A stretch of DNA of 64,000 nucleotides from Spinellus fusiger (GCA_025094145.1 JALLLS010000028.1:345763-409762); one strand, 5' to 3'; positions 1 through 15,274 are shown, numbered from the stretch's first letter. The notes: generated by a model not told the origin, from the letters alone. Made by a program: numbers and translations.

Positions 1-3000
1 TCAGGTTGCGAAAGGTTTTCAAGTGAGTCTTCAGAGGCACTCTTTACAAACACTGATAATCGACCCTGTTCTTCGGGTGTTGGTATATTAGCTTGTAAAC
101 TAAGCAGAACAACTTCAGTGCAGATAGTATCATCCACCATCTTGATTTTGCCGACCATTTCATCCAGTGAGAGATGCTTAAGTTTGGCCAATAATGAAAT
201 ATCTGCATCCTATAGTATAAGTAACAAAGTAACATTTGATACCATAGCACAGTGACTTACTGATATTAATCGCCTTTTTACTATCAATAATCGTAGTTTC
301 TTGTTTGGCCTGCTTAACTTTCTTCTTTTTGATTTCAATAACCTTTTGTGCAAATATTTCTTCAACAGAGCTAAAGATACCCATGACATCCATCTCATCT
401 TCTAGAGCATCCTCATCTATGTCTTTGATTCCCCAGACCGTCTGAGTGACAGCCTGAGTATGCATTTTGGTCCACTGAAGAGCGCGTGTCTTGACATTGG
501 GTTGATGGCGTATCATCTTTCTATTAGCACCTGAGGGTGCACCAGGTGGTGGAGGGCCACGAGGGCCACCAGGAGGAGGAGGAGGAGGAGGACCCATACC
601 TGGTGGTGGTGGTGGAGGAGGTGGTGGTGGTGGTAGTGGAGAAGCACCTGCACTTGTAAATGGAGGAGGAGGAGGAGGAGGAATTGAAGAATCTGGACTT
701 GTAAAGGGCGGTGGTGGAGGTGGAGGTGGCGGTAAAGAATCCGGACTCAATGATGGTGGTGTATTAATTAAAGATGGTGTATTAACATTGTCTTCAGACG
801 TGGAAGAAGACAGTGATGGTAGAATGTTGTTTACTGGTATCGATGGCGGTAATGATGGATCATTCACTACAGCCGAGGGTTTAATATGATCAACCACCAC
901 AGAAGGATAGGATGGAGATAGGGGTGATGAAACGCTTGATTTACTTTTAGTAGTTTCCGTGACACGTTGGTTGGATGTACTTTGTGGAGAAGTGAGTGTT
1001 TCTGACAAGCTAACTTTGTCAGTTGCAGAGTCAATGCTGCTGATAGTGTTGGAAGATGAAATAGAATCTAAAGGTAATCCTGGTAAAAGTGATTCATTTT
1101 TCTTGCGCAATTGCTTCTCCAGCTCTGCTGCCATCACACTGATAGGCTTATCTGCACTTTCGCCGTGAGTTTTAATATCTTGATCCAACAAAGCATCAAC
1201 TTGGTCTTTGAGGCTCATTCTCATTGGTACTGCATCTAACTTGTCTGTTGAATGTCTCCAAGGTACACCCGAGGCATCAGCGACAGGCTTACGGTTGGCA
1301 TGGGAGGCACCACGTCGTGTTGATCCAATGAGAGGGGTTGTACCTGGAATGACAAAACCAGTTGGTACAGCAGATCCAATTTGATTTGATAGGGAAGACT
1401 TGAAAGCATCTGATAAACCCTCTGCCCTTGGTATGCTTTGGAGAGACTAAACAAAAAGAGAAAAAGATAAGCCACTGGTAGAGATGATCTCTGTATCTTC
1501 TTACATCGCTATCAGAACCAGGTGTGCCTTCTAGAATAGCCTGAGCACGTAAACGATCATATGCACGGTTTACTTCTTCACGGCCCAAATAGAAGTGTTC
1601 ACCATCACCAGTATTTTTATCAGTCAAAGTCTCAGAAGCCGCTTGCTGAGTCTCTTTCAATTGTTGATCTAGGCTAAAGAGTTTGGCCTGATGCTCTTGC
1701 TGGATGTCTTTCAGCTTATGTTGCAAGGTTGATATTGTTTTACGGGACATTCGTAACAAATCTTCTAGTGAGTTTGTTTTCTCCTTGAGCTGTCCAATTA
1801 AGCCATCGCCTGTCATGTTGACCTCCAGCTCCAATTCCTGCTTTTCTTTAATTGCCTTTTCATACATTGATTTGGCCTGTTTTGCTTCAGCAACAGCAAC
1901 AGCAAGCTGATCTTGGTCTGCATATTTGTCAATCAATGCAGAGACTGACAAGCCAAATCCTCCCATGTCCTGCATGTTGGCTAGGCCTTTGCGGTCCATG
2001 ACAATATGGGTTACCATACTATCCAACAGCTGGTAATAGCGTACTCTATTATTTTTCATTAGTTATTCACTCTTCAATTGAATTCATGATTCACTCACTG
2101 ATCTGCTCCTTGGTCTTGAATCAGTAACAGGTGTTGAAGTGAACTCAAGAAAAAGTCATAACTGCGAGTGCCTTCTACACGAATCAGAATAGTCTCGAAT
2201 ACATCGCGAGGATCATTCATATCACTCAATATCTTCTCATTATAGATCTCAATAATATCTTCTTGATCATTGTCTTTCATTTGAGTGTAGATATTGACAT
2301 GGCGGCGCAAGTTCTCATTACTAAATTCAAGCAGTTTTTCCATGATCGCTTGTAATCCACAAGCATTCATTTGATTCCTCAGATGAATACGCACCTCAAC
2401 ATCCTCTATCACACTGATGATGGAGTTCACCAACATCATATTGGATAGCTATTCAGCAGCATGAGGTAAGCACATACACTCATACTACCCTGGCGATGTC
2501 TTACCGCGTAATCACTTAGATGGTTATCAGGGGCACCTTGAGGCCCTAAGCGCTTCACATCTTCACTAGCACCCACTAAACTGCCCATGCGTCCTCTTCC
2601 TTCCAATGTAGCATCGAACAACTTGAGCCAAGCATCAAACCTCCCATATTCATGTCTATATTCTCTCAGCTTATCCATCCCTTTAAGGACAATGCTCTGT
2701 CCCTTGGGTAGATCGACATGACAAACAAAGGCAAGAATCTCACAGACTAGTTTGCGGGTTTGGATAGGAGGAGAGACAAGAGACAGCATGATATGGTCAA
2801 TGCACTGTGGACTTGTAATCACCTCTCTTGCACCCCACTATAGTTCACAGTGATGAGTCCACCAACACTCTCAAACACAGAGTACGACTTACCCTATTGT
2901 TGATAAGGGACTTGAAGCACTTTAATATCTCTGCCTCCATCTGAAGATCAGCCTCTGTCCTGTAGAATCTTGAGTCACTGGAGAGCACACTGGATCTTAC

Positions 3001-3868
3001 TTTTGTTCCCGTTTGTTTAGAATACTAATGACATTGGTGATGACTTGTAGACCGCGAGATTCAATAAACTGGCGCACCCAACTACCATTCCCCGCCACGA
3101 TAACATAAGATGATAAGGATGAGTCTCTGTAACGAGAGACTGACAGATCGACTGACAGGTACGTAGTTTACCTGAGTGGCATGGTACGCAGACTAACCGC
3201 CAAATGGGCCACCAGTCGAGGAGTGACTCCCGACATGTCTGGTTCGATGAACTGCTTAATGTAGAATTCTGGTGTACTCTTATCAGGCTCACGGTATTCA
3301 TTGCCATTCTTTTTAGTCACTACAGTAGGAATGGGCTGGGTGACTTGAGCCTGTTTATCCTGCGAGACCATTAGCCATTTCTTGTCGGTTGGAAAGGAAA
3401 GCATGACAGCACGCGCATTCACATCCAAAATACCACGCCGAGTCTATCCATTGTACATATAAAGAGAAGAAAAGTGTGTTAGGCTTATGGACTTGTAACT
3501 CAACACAGAGTGTGTTACCAGCATCTTTTCAAACAGATCCTCTACTTCTTTGACAGTTCGTCCGTCATAACTTATGGCACTGTCTGTATCAATGATAGGA
3601 AATGTATTGGATCGTGGTGTTGTATCAGAGTCCTCTACAATGATAACAAGTCAGAGGTGCACTCTAGCGTATGGAGGTTACCTTGGAGATAGTCATCAAT
3701 AGTAAAGGTATTGCTATAAGTGTTGGGATTGTAGGTCGATGAGTGTGGAGTGCCTGTCCATGACTTTGTAGACCCCTTGTCGCTGGGTCTCGATCCACCT
3801 GGGGAGGGAGGTCCCTGTTCTAGTGTCGGTTTGCGCCGTTGTTTTGACTTGATGCCAAAGAGATCCAT
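1..3868 (-). CDS. Formin (Bni1/SepA/Cdc12-type), 3' end outside window
   Basis: Diaphanous-type formin, which nucleates and elongates actin filaments under Rho GTPase control at hyphal tips and septa. In order from the start at 3868 (MDLFGIKSKQRRKP): a Ser/Pro-rich N-terminus; a GTPase-binding segment (exons ending near 3532 and 3168) with VEDLFEKMLTRRGILDVNAR and a PTDKKWLM motif; an FH3 armadillo region (about 3150-2095, including WVRQFIESRGLQ and RNQMNACGLQAIMEKLLEF); a coiled coil (2059-1510); an FH1 with several runs of 5-11 prolines (about 750-545); and the start of FH2 (TRALQWTKMHTQAV, about 495), reaching LSLDEMVGKIKMVDDT near the left edge. The C-terminal half of FH2 and any DAD lie outside the window. 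At least eight exons. The start was chosen because the basic MDLFG peptide is typical of formins; an in-frame ATG lies 12 bp upstream. Divergent from RFT1. Confidence 0.93.
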
Positions 3869-4325
3869 AAGGATTAGCAAAAAGTGTTCAGTTCAAGAGC
3901 AAGATGAGCGCACAAAACACAAACAGAAATGGCGACTCATGGCAAATGCTGTGTAACTGCAGGGACAATCCAGTGGCAGGTTTGCCTATCATGTCTTGCC
4001 TGAGCTTAAGATTCTGTCCTTTATTTCATCCTTTTTATTTTTTATTTTTTTTTGTCCCTTTTTCTCTCTTTTTCTACTTAATAAAAGATCTGTTTCTTTT
4101 TATTTTTATTTTGTCGTTTGGATTTCATTGGAAGACTATTACAGAATAGACAGTATGAATAGACAGTAGAATAGTCAACTAAACACTATAGGGCGATTAG
4201 TGCTATTAGTGCTATTAGTGCTATTACAGAAAGAGTACAGAATAGCCCTTTTTTTTGTCTTCTATCTCTCTACACATACGCTTTAAACGCCGTTCATCTC
4301 TCGCTCTCTCTCTTTTCTATCGGTC
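3869..4325. promoter_or_regulatory. Shared divergent 5' region, formin / RFT1
   Basis: A 457-bp stretch between two divergent start codons. It contains T-rich pyrimidine tracts (4022-4100), a threefold repeat of TATTAGTGC (about 4197-4225) and a CT-rich run just before the RFT1 ATG. Pyrimidine-rich tracts before the ATG are common in fungal promoters. No specific factor site is claimed. Confidence 0.5.
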
Positions 4326-6152
4326 ATGACAAGCACCAATAAGGACACACTATTAACATCCACAGTAAAGGGAGCTTATTCTCTTGTCATGTTACAACTC
4401 ATGTCGCGTATGGTGACGTTTGTGCTTCATCAGATAGTCCTACGCTATACAACAGCAGAGACACTTGGAATAGCCTCTGTCCAACTTGAGCTGCTTCTTT
4501 CTACTATACTGTTCTTATCGCGTGAAGGGTTTAGATGTGCTCTTTTACGCCATGAGAGCCCCCAATCCACCCACAACATGTCCTTGGAGGAGAAAGAGGC
4601 AGAACAGAAAAAGACCAATGTAGCTTATATTCCTACTGTCCTCGGTCTCTTTACTTCAGTAGCCGTCTGTTCTTACTTTCTACAATCCAATGCTGCTGCT
4701 GGTGCTCAGTATCGTCTTTCAGTAGTACTGTTTGGTATGGGGGCCATGGCAGAACTACTGGTAGAACCTCTTTATATCTTTGCTCTTCAGGGTCTTTACT
4801 TTCAGACACGCGTTCATGTTGAAGGCATCGCAGTGATTGTGCGGTGTTTTGTGACATTTGGACTGACTATTTTGGGCAGTCAGCAACAAGGCAACTCGTA
4901 TGGTGTGTTGGCTTTTGCTTTTGCACAACTCGCCTATGGTGTGTGCATCATGATGGGGTACATTGGGTTCTTTGCTTTGAAGGTGCGCAATGGATCTGTA
5001 GCCATGGATTCTCTTTATCCTCGTCGCTTGGTAAAAGATACCGGGTAAATCAAAACATACACACACACACTACATACAAAAGACAAACAGTGTTATTTCT
5101 ATCCATGTAAGATTGTACTAATGATTTCTATTTCTATTTCTGTTCTGTTCTGTTCTGTTCTGTTCTGTTCTGTTCTGTTCTGTTCTGTTCTTCTTTTTCT
5201 TTTTGGAGTAGAGTGTACTGGTTTGATCGTCCTTTGCTTGAACTTTCTATTAATTTTACAAAACAATCTCTGTTAAAACATGTCCTGACAGAAGGTGACA
5301 AAATGCTCATCACTGCATTAAGTTCAGACAACCATCAAGGGATCTATGCTTTTGTTGTGAATTATGGTAGGAAAAAGAAAAAGAAAGAAAAAGACGCTCA
5401 GGCAAAGTATAACAATGTCCTGGGCCTAACACCTACAATCACACCTATCCACAGGATCCTTGGTGGTTAGAATACTTTTCCAGCCTCTTGAAGAAACAGG
5501 ACGCACACTGTTCTCCAAGTTACTCAGTGTCTCGGTTGAAGAAAAACCTGCTGCCATCACAACTGCAGTCAATGTACTGGTGACTCTCCTGCGTTTTCAT
5601 GTTATGCTTGGACTGGTGTTTGTGTGTTTTGCTACAAATTACACTGGTACACTCATAGATCTGTTGGTGGGGAAAAAGTGGTCTACACTTGGAAACACTT
5701 CAAGGGTTCTTTCTGCCTACTGTCTTTATGTGCCTATGATGGGAGTCAATGGCATTACAGAAGCATTCATGCAGTCAACAGCCTCTCCTTCTGACATTAC
5801 CCGTCAGAGCTATGCCATGGTTGGATTCTCCCTGTGCTTTATCATCTCTGGTTATGTGGGGATGGGTGTGTTGGAGTATGGTGCCATTGGCTTGGTAATG
5901 GCCAATATGGTGAATGTGGGGATTCGAATGGTCTACAGTCTTGGGTTTATCAAGAGCTATGTTGGATCCCAGTATAATAGACTCTCTGTTCGTCAGTGGC
6001 TGCCACATCCATTGACCTTTGCTGCCTTTATTGGATCCTGGATAATAACATGCTGGTCAGAACATTGGGTTGGCTGGCAGACGTTTCATCAAAAGGCAGT
6101 ACACATTGGTATTGGTAGTGTATGCTTTGCTGTTGTGTGTGGTGTCATGTAA
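4326..6152 (+). CDS. RFT1: RFT1-family ER membrane protein (dolichol-linked oligosaccharide pathway)
   Basis: Multi-pass ER membrane protein needed for Man5GlcNAc2-PP-dolichol to become available in the lumen during N-glycosylation (family knowledge; direct flippase activity is debated). Three exons join cleanly: 4326-5044, 5212-5366 and 5455-6152, giving about 523 residues, the usual RFT1 length. Diagnostic stretches are LSREGFRCALLR near residue 65, the loop KDTGVYWFDRP, the block TKQSLLKHVLTEGDKMLI, and FQPLEETGRTLFSKLL. Many hydrophobic helices are evident. Intron 1 carries a TGTTC pentanucleotide tract (about 5141-5192). The stop at 6150-6152 overlaps a GTAAGT, so a further short 3' exon is possible, although the length already fits. 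Confidence 0.93.
5141..5192. repeat. (TGTTC)n microsatellite in RFT1 intron 1
   Basis: About ten uninterrupted copies of a 5-bp unit in the intron between RFT1 exons 1 and 2. Length variation here would not change the protein. Confidence 0.9.
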
Positions 6153-6519
6153 GTAGCCATAAGAAGAAGATAGATTAGATATAACATGGACATGGGTTGA
6201 CTGTAAGCATAGTTATGTAAAAGAGAAAAACTTCTTGAGAGATATCACTCAGTTGGCCAAGGGAAGAAAGCAGGATTAAGTCAGAGAGACAGACCTACAT
6301 TAGATAAGGGAGAAGATTAACAATAGACTAGAGAGATCTTTATTGAGGGAAATCAATATAAACACACTTGTACCTGCAGACATATTCAATGTTTGGATCA
6401 AGTATTTAGTATTTATATAGTATTCTATGCAAGATAGTATTTGAATAGACATAAACATAGGCATTTCTTCCATTCTTCTATCTCCAAGCAATCCAATGTT
6501 ATTCAATGCTATTGTATCG
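6153..6519. other. Convergent 3' spacer, RFT1 / SDR
   Basis: 367 bp between two converging stop codons. AT-rich, with no ORF or structured element that I can support; presumably the two 3' UTRs and polyadenylation signals. Confidence 0.5.
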
Positions 6520-7890
6520 TTAGCATGTCCACCCAGCAAGTGTCTCTTGATCAAAACCACAATAGTCCATGGTATGACTCCACACTTCTTTAAAGGCCTC
6601 TTCTTCTTTCAATGATCTACCCTTGATCTTTATCTTGGGCATCTTTTGAATAGCTTCTTCTGACCAGTAATATCCACTCTGTTGGGGTCGCTGAAGACAG
6701 AGAAAGAGAGGTGTGCGGCTCCCTTCTTTAGGAGAGAGCATAAGAAAATCATAGGCATGTCTAAGGGCCGAGAAACTGAACAAAGAGGTATGGGAGAATA
6801 GGCCTGTACGCACTGTTCCTGGATGATAGGCTTGAAAGAAGCAAAGAGAAGAGAGTATAAGAGACATAGCACAGCCACTAGATGCTTACTATAGACCTTG
6901 GTGCCACTGTTTCTTCTCGTCAACTGTTTTGCAATGACTCTTGTCATATAAGCCAAGCAGAGTTTACTATGAGAATAGTGTCTCAATCCATCCCACGTGT
7001 AGGATGAGTGTACCATACTCATGTCTATCTCACTTGTAGCAAAGAAAGTGGAGCTGGATGTAAAGAGCACACAGCCATCCTCCTCAATCCATGGTATTAT
7101 TAGGAGGGTTAGAAGGATGGGAGAGAGATAGTTCTATGAGAGTTGTGAATAGGTAGTAGTTGGCAATAATCACCTACCACTTGATGTTGTGCCTCAAATC
7201 CATCTCTTGTCTTTTGATAAGGAACATTCATGATTCCAGCATTGTCTGGTGCTCTTATTAGCCTCTACACTGTCCAATGCATACTTACTAATGATGCCAT
7301 ACAGATGTCCCTGGGGTACTATTGCCTTGATCTGTTTTGCTGCAGTATGGACACTCTCATAAGAAGATAAATCTCCTTTCACCCAAGTCACCTCTTTTAA
7401 AGTAGTATTTCCAAAAGGACACTCGTCTCTGGATGTATAAGACACTATAGATAGATAGATAGACAGAAACAGTAAAGTAAATAACACCACCAGCAGCCGT
7501 AGGTAGGATCTAATTTGCATCCATACCATCTACCTACATACCAAGAATGACATGGAATCCTGCCACCAAGAGCCCTTGCACAATAGAATGACCAATACCA
7601 GAATCTCCTCCCGTCATAACAATAGTACGCTTAGGATGACGCGGGTAATCTCTTGCCATTGTGTCTACATACTGCTCTTGGGACTTTTGAGTTGTACCTA
7701 GGCCTCTTTGCCAGAACACTATAACAATTGTTTCTGCTATTCCCAGTAAATAAACACGAAGCCAAACAGGAAGAAAAGAACATTGACTCATAACAATATT
7801 AAAGCAAGAATGAATTCTCGTGTAGTTTTGTCTATGAAATACATAGGCAGCCACCAATGCCAAGAAGATATATAAAAACAACCCCATGAA
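6520..7890 (-). CDS. Membrane-anchored short-chain dehydrogenase/reductase
   Basis: NAD(P)-dependent oxidoreductase of the SDR superfamily; substrate unknown. The protein starts with a hydrophobic N-terminal anchor (MGLFLYIFLALVAAYVF), followed by a second hydrophobic stretch. The Rossmann motif TGGDSGIG (position 2 of TGxxxGIG is Gly) is in exon 1 (about 7600). Splicing 7297 to about 7250 restores LYGIINNAGIMNVPYQKTRD, giving the NNAG motif. The catalytic Ser (FTSSST, about 7066) and the YSHSK active site (YxxxK, about 6975) follow, then YHPGTVRTGLFS. The C-terminus reads WSHTMDYCGFDQETLAGWTC. The layout recalls membrane retinol-dehydrogenase-like or DHRS proteins, but the substrate cannot be read from sequence. 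Convergent with RFT1 across 367 bp. The exon 1/2 junction (GFHVIL to VSYTSRDECPF) is inferred. Confidence 0.85.
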
Positions 7891-9238
7891 TAGCAATCAA
7901 AGGCACTACTGAAGTAGAAGAAGCGTCAATCGTGTGCCTTTGTTTTATTTTCAAATAAAGCCTCTCTGGTTGAACAAGTGGCTTATCAGTGGAAGAGTAA
8001 GGAAGAGACAGACATGAAAAGAGGGTGTTTATTATTTTGTGGGCGTGTTGAGTGAGGACAAGGAGTCAATGCCTACTATCTGAATCTATAAAAAAAAGGG
8101 GAGGCATTTGTCTTTTTTATATATATATATATTTTATAGCTGAGTGCTATAGTGAATTCAAACTAAATTCACTGATAAATGACTTAGTTTTTAATCATAC
8201 TATTTCTTGTTGGTGAATTCATACAACATTGGCTTATAAGATGGACAGTGTATTGGAGACAGAAGAGAGTCTTCTTTACTGATACATGTGTTAATAGATG
8301 GTATTCTATTAGTAGTTTGATATTGTGTGTGTAGTCTCTGGACGGGAAAAGGACATTGAAGAGTAAAAAAGACTTTACTTGTTGATTTACTCTATTCCTT
8401 CATACCATGGCACCATCAACAAAGAGTGCCTATGTTGACTCTAAACTGAAAAGACGTTTAATATTTGGAATATAGACATTGTTATGGGGTTTTCAGTCTC
8501 CTTGCACCTGGTTATAGATGTATACACATGCTGCCATTCTTGTGAGTTCCTCCTTTCTATCCTTAATATAGTGAGAATAAGCTATTGTTCTTTTCCTTGG
8601 GTTCTGCTGACTCAACCCATGTCTCCCTCGAACCCTTTTATGGCTTATTTTTCTTATTCCAAGGAACAATTACACATACACATTTTGGGATACTTCTTTC
8701 ATGTCCTTCTTCATAAGATGATCAGCCAGGTCATCTCTCCACTGAGACAGAAGGATACATTTGTATATTCTGTGTGCCTTGTAGTTTATAGAAAGAAAAG
8801 AAAAGAGCCAACAAGGTGTGTTGGGTAATAAATACATACTTTAGGCTTTCCTTCTATTCGACACATTAGTCTGAATAAAATAACAAAAAATATTTTCACA
8901 ATTAACATTGATAAGGTCTGTTTTTGCCCTTCAATAGATGCAGGGGTCCACTTGCTTTTACACTCTGTAGTACTAGTGTAAGATGTGTTTCAAAAACTGT
9001 CCTTCTTCATAGATACGATATGATGACCATGGAGATGCTTCTTCTAATGATATGTCCTGTAGTACAGTGCATCTCTTGTCTTTTTTTCTATTCTACAGGC
9101 ATTGTTTTAAGAGTACATCCAGTGCTATATTTATAAAAAACACCCTCTATTTTTATTTATTTAAAATAACAATAATAAAAACAGAGTACCGTCCTTATTT
9201 TTGCTATTTTGTCTCTTCTTTTCTCTCCTTCTAGTAAC
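7891..9238. other. Gene-poor spacer upstream of SDR and TMEM256-like gene
   Basis: 1.35 kb between two divergent genes. It holds a (TA)n stretch near 8117, an imperfect AGTGAATT...AATTCACT inverted repeat (about 8150-8173) and ORFs of up to 114 codons at 8484-8828 that match nothing I recognise and have no coding character. A short non-coding or very small gene could be missed here. Confidence 0.4.
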
Positions 9239-9729
9239 ATGGCTTCCACACTGTATTGGAAAGCAGGCGGTCTTCTTGGTAAAGTAGTCTACACTCATAG
9301 ACCTCTTTATTTATTCTTTATTCTTTATTCTTATTCTTATTCTTATTCTTATCAACACTGCTGGACTTGTTTAGGTGCTACTGCTATTGGCTTGGGGGCT
9401 ATGGGAAGACACTCTGGTTTGGACGACGCCAAGAAGACAGTAAGTCCCAGTGCTGCTCCTATGAACACAATTGACGAGCCATCCACAAGAGCCTTAAGAT
9501 TGCCGCTGAATACCAGCTCCTGCATGCTGTGACTCTTTTGGTGCTTTCAAGTACGACACGTCTACGGGTCCATCCTGCTGCTATGCCTTTGATGTTGGGT
9601 GGAACGTGTTTATTCAGTGGTTCCATCTACCTGCTCGTTCTGAACCGTGACCGCTTTCGTTTCTTAGGACCTGTCACACCCTTGGGTGGACTGGCTATGA
9701 TGGCAGGATGGGCGAGTCTTCTTCTTTGA
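9239..9729 (+). CDS. TMEM256/DUF423 family small membrane protein
   Basis: Small four-helix membrane protein of the DUF423/TMEM256 family (bacterial YgdD relatives); molecular role unknown. Three exons join in frame: 9239-9278, 9375-9439 and 9490-9729, giving 114 residues, the normal family size. Hallmarks are LLGATAIGLGAMGRHSGL at the N-terminus (the Gly-rich GAxGAHxL-like motif), then KIAAEYQLLHAVTLL (family motif YQxxHAxxLL) and a C-terminal GPVTPLGGLAMMAGW. The start is set by the short first exon MASTLYWKAGG. Intron 1 contains a TTATTC simple repeat. Confidence 0.88.
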
Positions 9730-9902
9730 TATCTGTAGCTGCTATAGTGAATGTTCTTTGATAAATGTATGTCCTAGAGTCAACATTATGACTCATACAT
9801 ATCCCATAGTCAATGTCTCTTGAAAGTGGATGGGTGGATAGATGAGAAGAAGAGGAAGAGGAGGAAGAAGAGGAAAAGGGCTTCTGTAGCCCACCTTTAT
9901 TA

Positions 9903-10648
9903 CTAGTCAAATGTAGATCGTCTGCTACTCTTTTTATCCGAGTGACGCTTCTTCAATTCCTTTCTTCTCCTGTCATCTGTCTGTTGTCTGAAGGGGAGAA
10001 GCCCGTGAGCCAAGAAAGTCAATGATAGAACAAACACACACACAGAGAGAGAGAGGGGGGGAGACTCTTCTCCATAGTACTTACAGTGTTTTAACACGTG
10101 CTAGAGTAGAGGCATCAGGTTCTTTGGGGACCTGTGCTGCCTGTCTGAGTTGCTGTAGGAGCTTGCTATAGCAGTCATCGATGTTTTTGGCCTGTGAGCG
10201 GGTGCGGTCTGATGTTATGATGAGGTCGCCTATTTTTGTCATGGCGAGCTTCTCCTTGACATGACCAGGCAGCCAAGGGGCGTTGACTGTCGACAGGCGC
10301 AGAGTGACTTTTGTGCTGACTATAGACAGTGGAGGGAGAGGGGGAATAGACAAAAAAAAAGGCAGTAGAAGAGTATAGACTAGAGAGTAAGTATTGCTTT
10401 TTTCTTTTTCTCTGGTGGTTGCCATGGACTCATAGACACAAGGAGAAAGTCCCCACAGCAGATGCCTATGTATTGAGTGTAGACTGTGTTTGTTTACCCT
10501 TGTTAACATTCTGTCCTCCAGGCCCACTGCTGCGGCTGAAGGAGAGAGAGACATTGGGACTGACCAATGAACGGTTCAAGGCACTCATCCACTCAGACGC
10601 CTGTGCATAAGTAAAGGGCCGCAATGTATGGACAAGGCGTACAAACAT
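9903..10648 (-). CDS. Mitochondrial class-I release-factor-like peptidyl-tRNA hydrolase (ICT1/ArfB type)
   Basis: GGQ-domain protein that hydrolyses peptidyl-tRNA on stalled mitochondrial ribosomes (family role; in animals ICT1 is also a large-subunit component). The protein begins MFVRLVHTLRPF, a plausible mitochondrial targeting start, and reaches LSFSRSSGPGGQNVNK with the catalytic GGQ. The intron follows NVNK; the next exon (about 10322-10084) reads VSTKVTLRLSTVNAPWLP, then KIGDLIITSDRTRSQAKNIDDC, the conserved ICT1/ArfB block. The last exon is a basic tail (RRRKELKKRHSDKKSSRR), as in family members, where it enters the mRNA channel. Total is about 150 residues. It lies 317 bp downstream of the PAB1 stop on the same strand, enough for its own promoter. 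Confidence 0.9.
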
Positions 10649-10965
10649 TCTATGGCAAGGGACTCTACACTACAGAGAGAGAGAATAGACACTCTCCTCT
10701 CTTTTCTCCTATAGGTTGTCTACAGACAGGACTGCTTTTTTACTCTATTCTTTTATTCGTATCGTAATGCTTCTTGCACCCATAAAGCACTCCTCCTACT
10801 TTAACAAACAAATCCATTGTACTTTGCCCTATCACACTTTCTCTTTTTTTCTTTTTTTCTTTTTTTCTTTTCAAACAACAAAGAACAGATAAACAATTGC
10901 TTGTCCATGTCTCTATTTAAACTCCAACATCCGCACAGACATACACATCCACACACTCCCTCCCC
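10649..10965. other. Spacer: PAB1 3' region and ICT1-like promoter
   Basis: 317 bp between two minus-strand genes, with a (TTTTTTC)n-like pyrimidine tract at about 10849-10870. No ORF of note. Confidence 0.45.
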
Positions 10966-13790
<2,825 letters not shown>

Positions 13791-15038
13791 ATGTTCCAGC
13801 ACTTTAAGAATATATTCCCCACAACACTTCCTCTGCGTCCAACTGGTCAGGAAGGGTAATATTCTCTTATTGTATGGCACTACACTATACACTACTCTAC
13901 ACTACACTCTACTCCATGACTGGACACTCACCGACATGATATAGGTCGCAAGAAACAGAATGGAAAACACGTGGACTAGAAAGGTAAGTACACCTACACA
14001 CAAGAAGAGAGTCATGACCCAGCCAGACTAGAGGCTATCAAGTCTGAACTCCAGCAGTGGCAAGGAATAAGCCAACACCCTCCACCGTCAGCGTAGGTGT
14101 AGCACGTCTCTTTTCCTACTGTCTCACACCAGCAGCAGAACAGACACAGCTGCCTTTGTTCCCTTTCCAGAAGCCACCCGCCAGTGCATAGAGAGGTAGT
14201 ATAGAAACAGAAAAGGACACTGACCAACGGAACAAAGAACACAACAACAATGGACATCCATCCATGATAGGAACCAGAGCAACCTCCAAAAGGCCACCTT
14301 AGCAGACAGGAGAGTGGGCCATCTGTTGCAGCAGTGTGAGGCCCATGGAAGAGTCAGCCACAGACTAGAAGCCACCCAACAAGAAGCACTGTCTCTGCAA
14401 ACACAGTGCGATGCTCTCACTCATATGGCAACCCAATTGCACGAGACACTGATTGGACTAGAGGAACAGATCCAGCAGAGATGGACAGAGAAGCGTCAGA
14501 GAGACTATACACTATGGCAGCAACAACAGACATCCGACTTACTACGAGAAGAGAAGGAGAGAGAGTGAGTGAGTGTAGAGAGTACACGTGCAAACAAAGA
14601 TCCACAGACTCATAGAGATGTGTGGGGTGGCATCAGGCAGAGACTCGTGCAGAAAGAGGCACAATTAAGAGCAACATGGGAAGAACACTCTCAACAGCAG
14701 AAGAAAGAACGTATTGCACTGTACGATGCTACATTCCAGGCTGAATTGGAAGAATACCGCCATAAAAGAGAAACACAAGTAGACTCTCTCTATTCTGGTG
14801 AGTCCCACCTCAAGTCACAAAAGGTCATCGTGGTCTATTAGTGCCTACATTGGAAGTGGACAAGACAACCGACAGTTTGGAAACACTGAAATTAGAGGTG
14901 GAAGATGAGAAGGATCTTTCCCACTTTCTGGAGGACTCGGATAAAAGACAGTCCAATGTAAGGAATGAAGGCATACTCACTGTAGATGGAACTGACTTTT
15001 TATGGATGAAAAGAAGGAGACCAGTGATAGTTCAGTGA
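13791..15038 (+). CDS. Dysbindin-like protein (BLOC-1 subunit DTNBP1 homologue)
   Basis: Likely homologue of dysbindin, a coiled-coil subunit of BLOC-1, which acts in endosome-to-lysosome-related traffic. Exons joined in frame: 13791-13855, a short exon ending near 13980, 14037-14092, 14271-14564, 14616-14797 and 14842 onward. The start is MFQHFKNIFPTTLPLRP. A long coiled coil (GHLLQQCEAHGRVSHRLEATQ onward, about 130 residues) leads into KKERIALYDATFQAELEEYRH, which matches the dysbindin motif (KERQKFFEEAFQQDMEQYL in mammals). It ends with DSLETLKLEVEDEKDLSHFLEDSD, matching the acidic conserved C-terminal box of dysbindin. The very 3' end is unclear: translation may stop at 15038, or an acidic Asp/Glu/Tyr exon (to 15151) may be used. 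Family assignment rests on motif order, not on a search. Confidence 0.62.
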
Positions 15039-15121
15039 AGAAACTAGCCAAGAACAATACCACAGATGAATGGAAGAGCAAACCAGAGAGTGAGTTATCG
15101 GATGAAGAAGATAGAATAGAG

Positions 15122-15236
15122 ATATTAGAAGATGAGGACTATGAAGATTAGGACTATGAAGATGAGGACGATGAAGATGAGGACTATGAAGATGAGGACT
15201 ATGAAGATGAGGACGATGAAGATGAGGACTATGAAA
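15122..15236. repeat. GATGAGGACTATGAA tandem repeat (acidic codons)
   Basis: About seven 15-bp units of GA(C/T)-rich sequence directly before the palindromic island. On the plus strand it would encode Asp-Glu-Asp-Tyr-Glu repeats, but an in-frame TAG (15149-15151) interrupts it after the first unit in the frame that extends the dysbindin-like gene. It may be a decayed acidic tail or simply a microsatellite. Confidence 0.7.
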
Positions 15237-15274
15237 ATGTAGAATAATAAACAGAGCAATAGAGCAGATAAAAA

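Noticed and set aside
8407..8475. Short ORF MAPSTKSAYVDSKLKRRL
   Set aside because: Twenty-two codons with no convincing donor or continuation; no family recognised.
14176..14195. A possible extra exon of the dysbindin-like gene (AAGCCACCC...AGAG before a GT)
   Set aside because: Including it breaks the frame. Joining 14092 directly to 14271 keeps the frame (SANQSNLQKAT).
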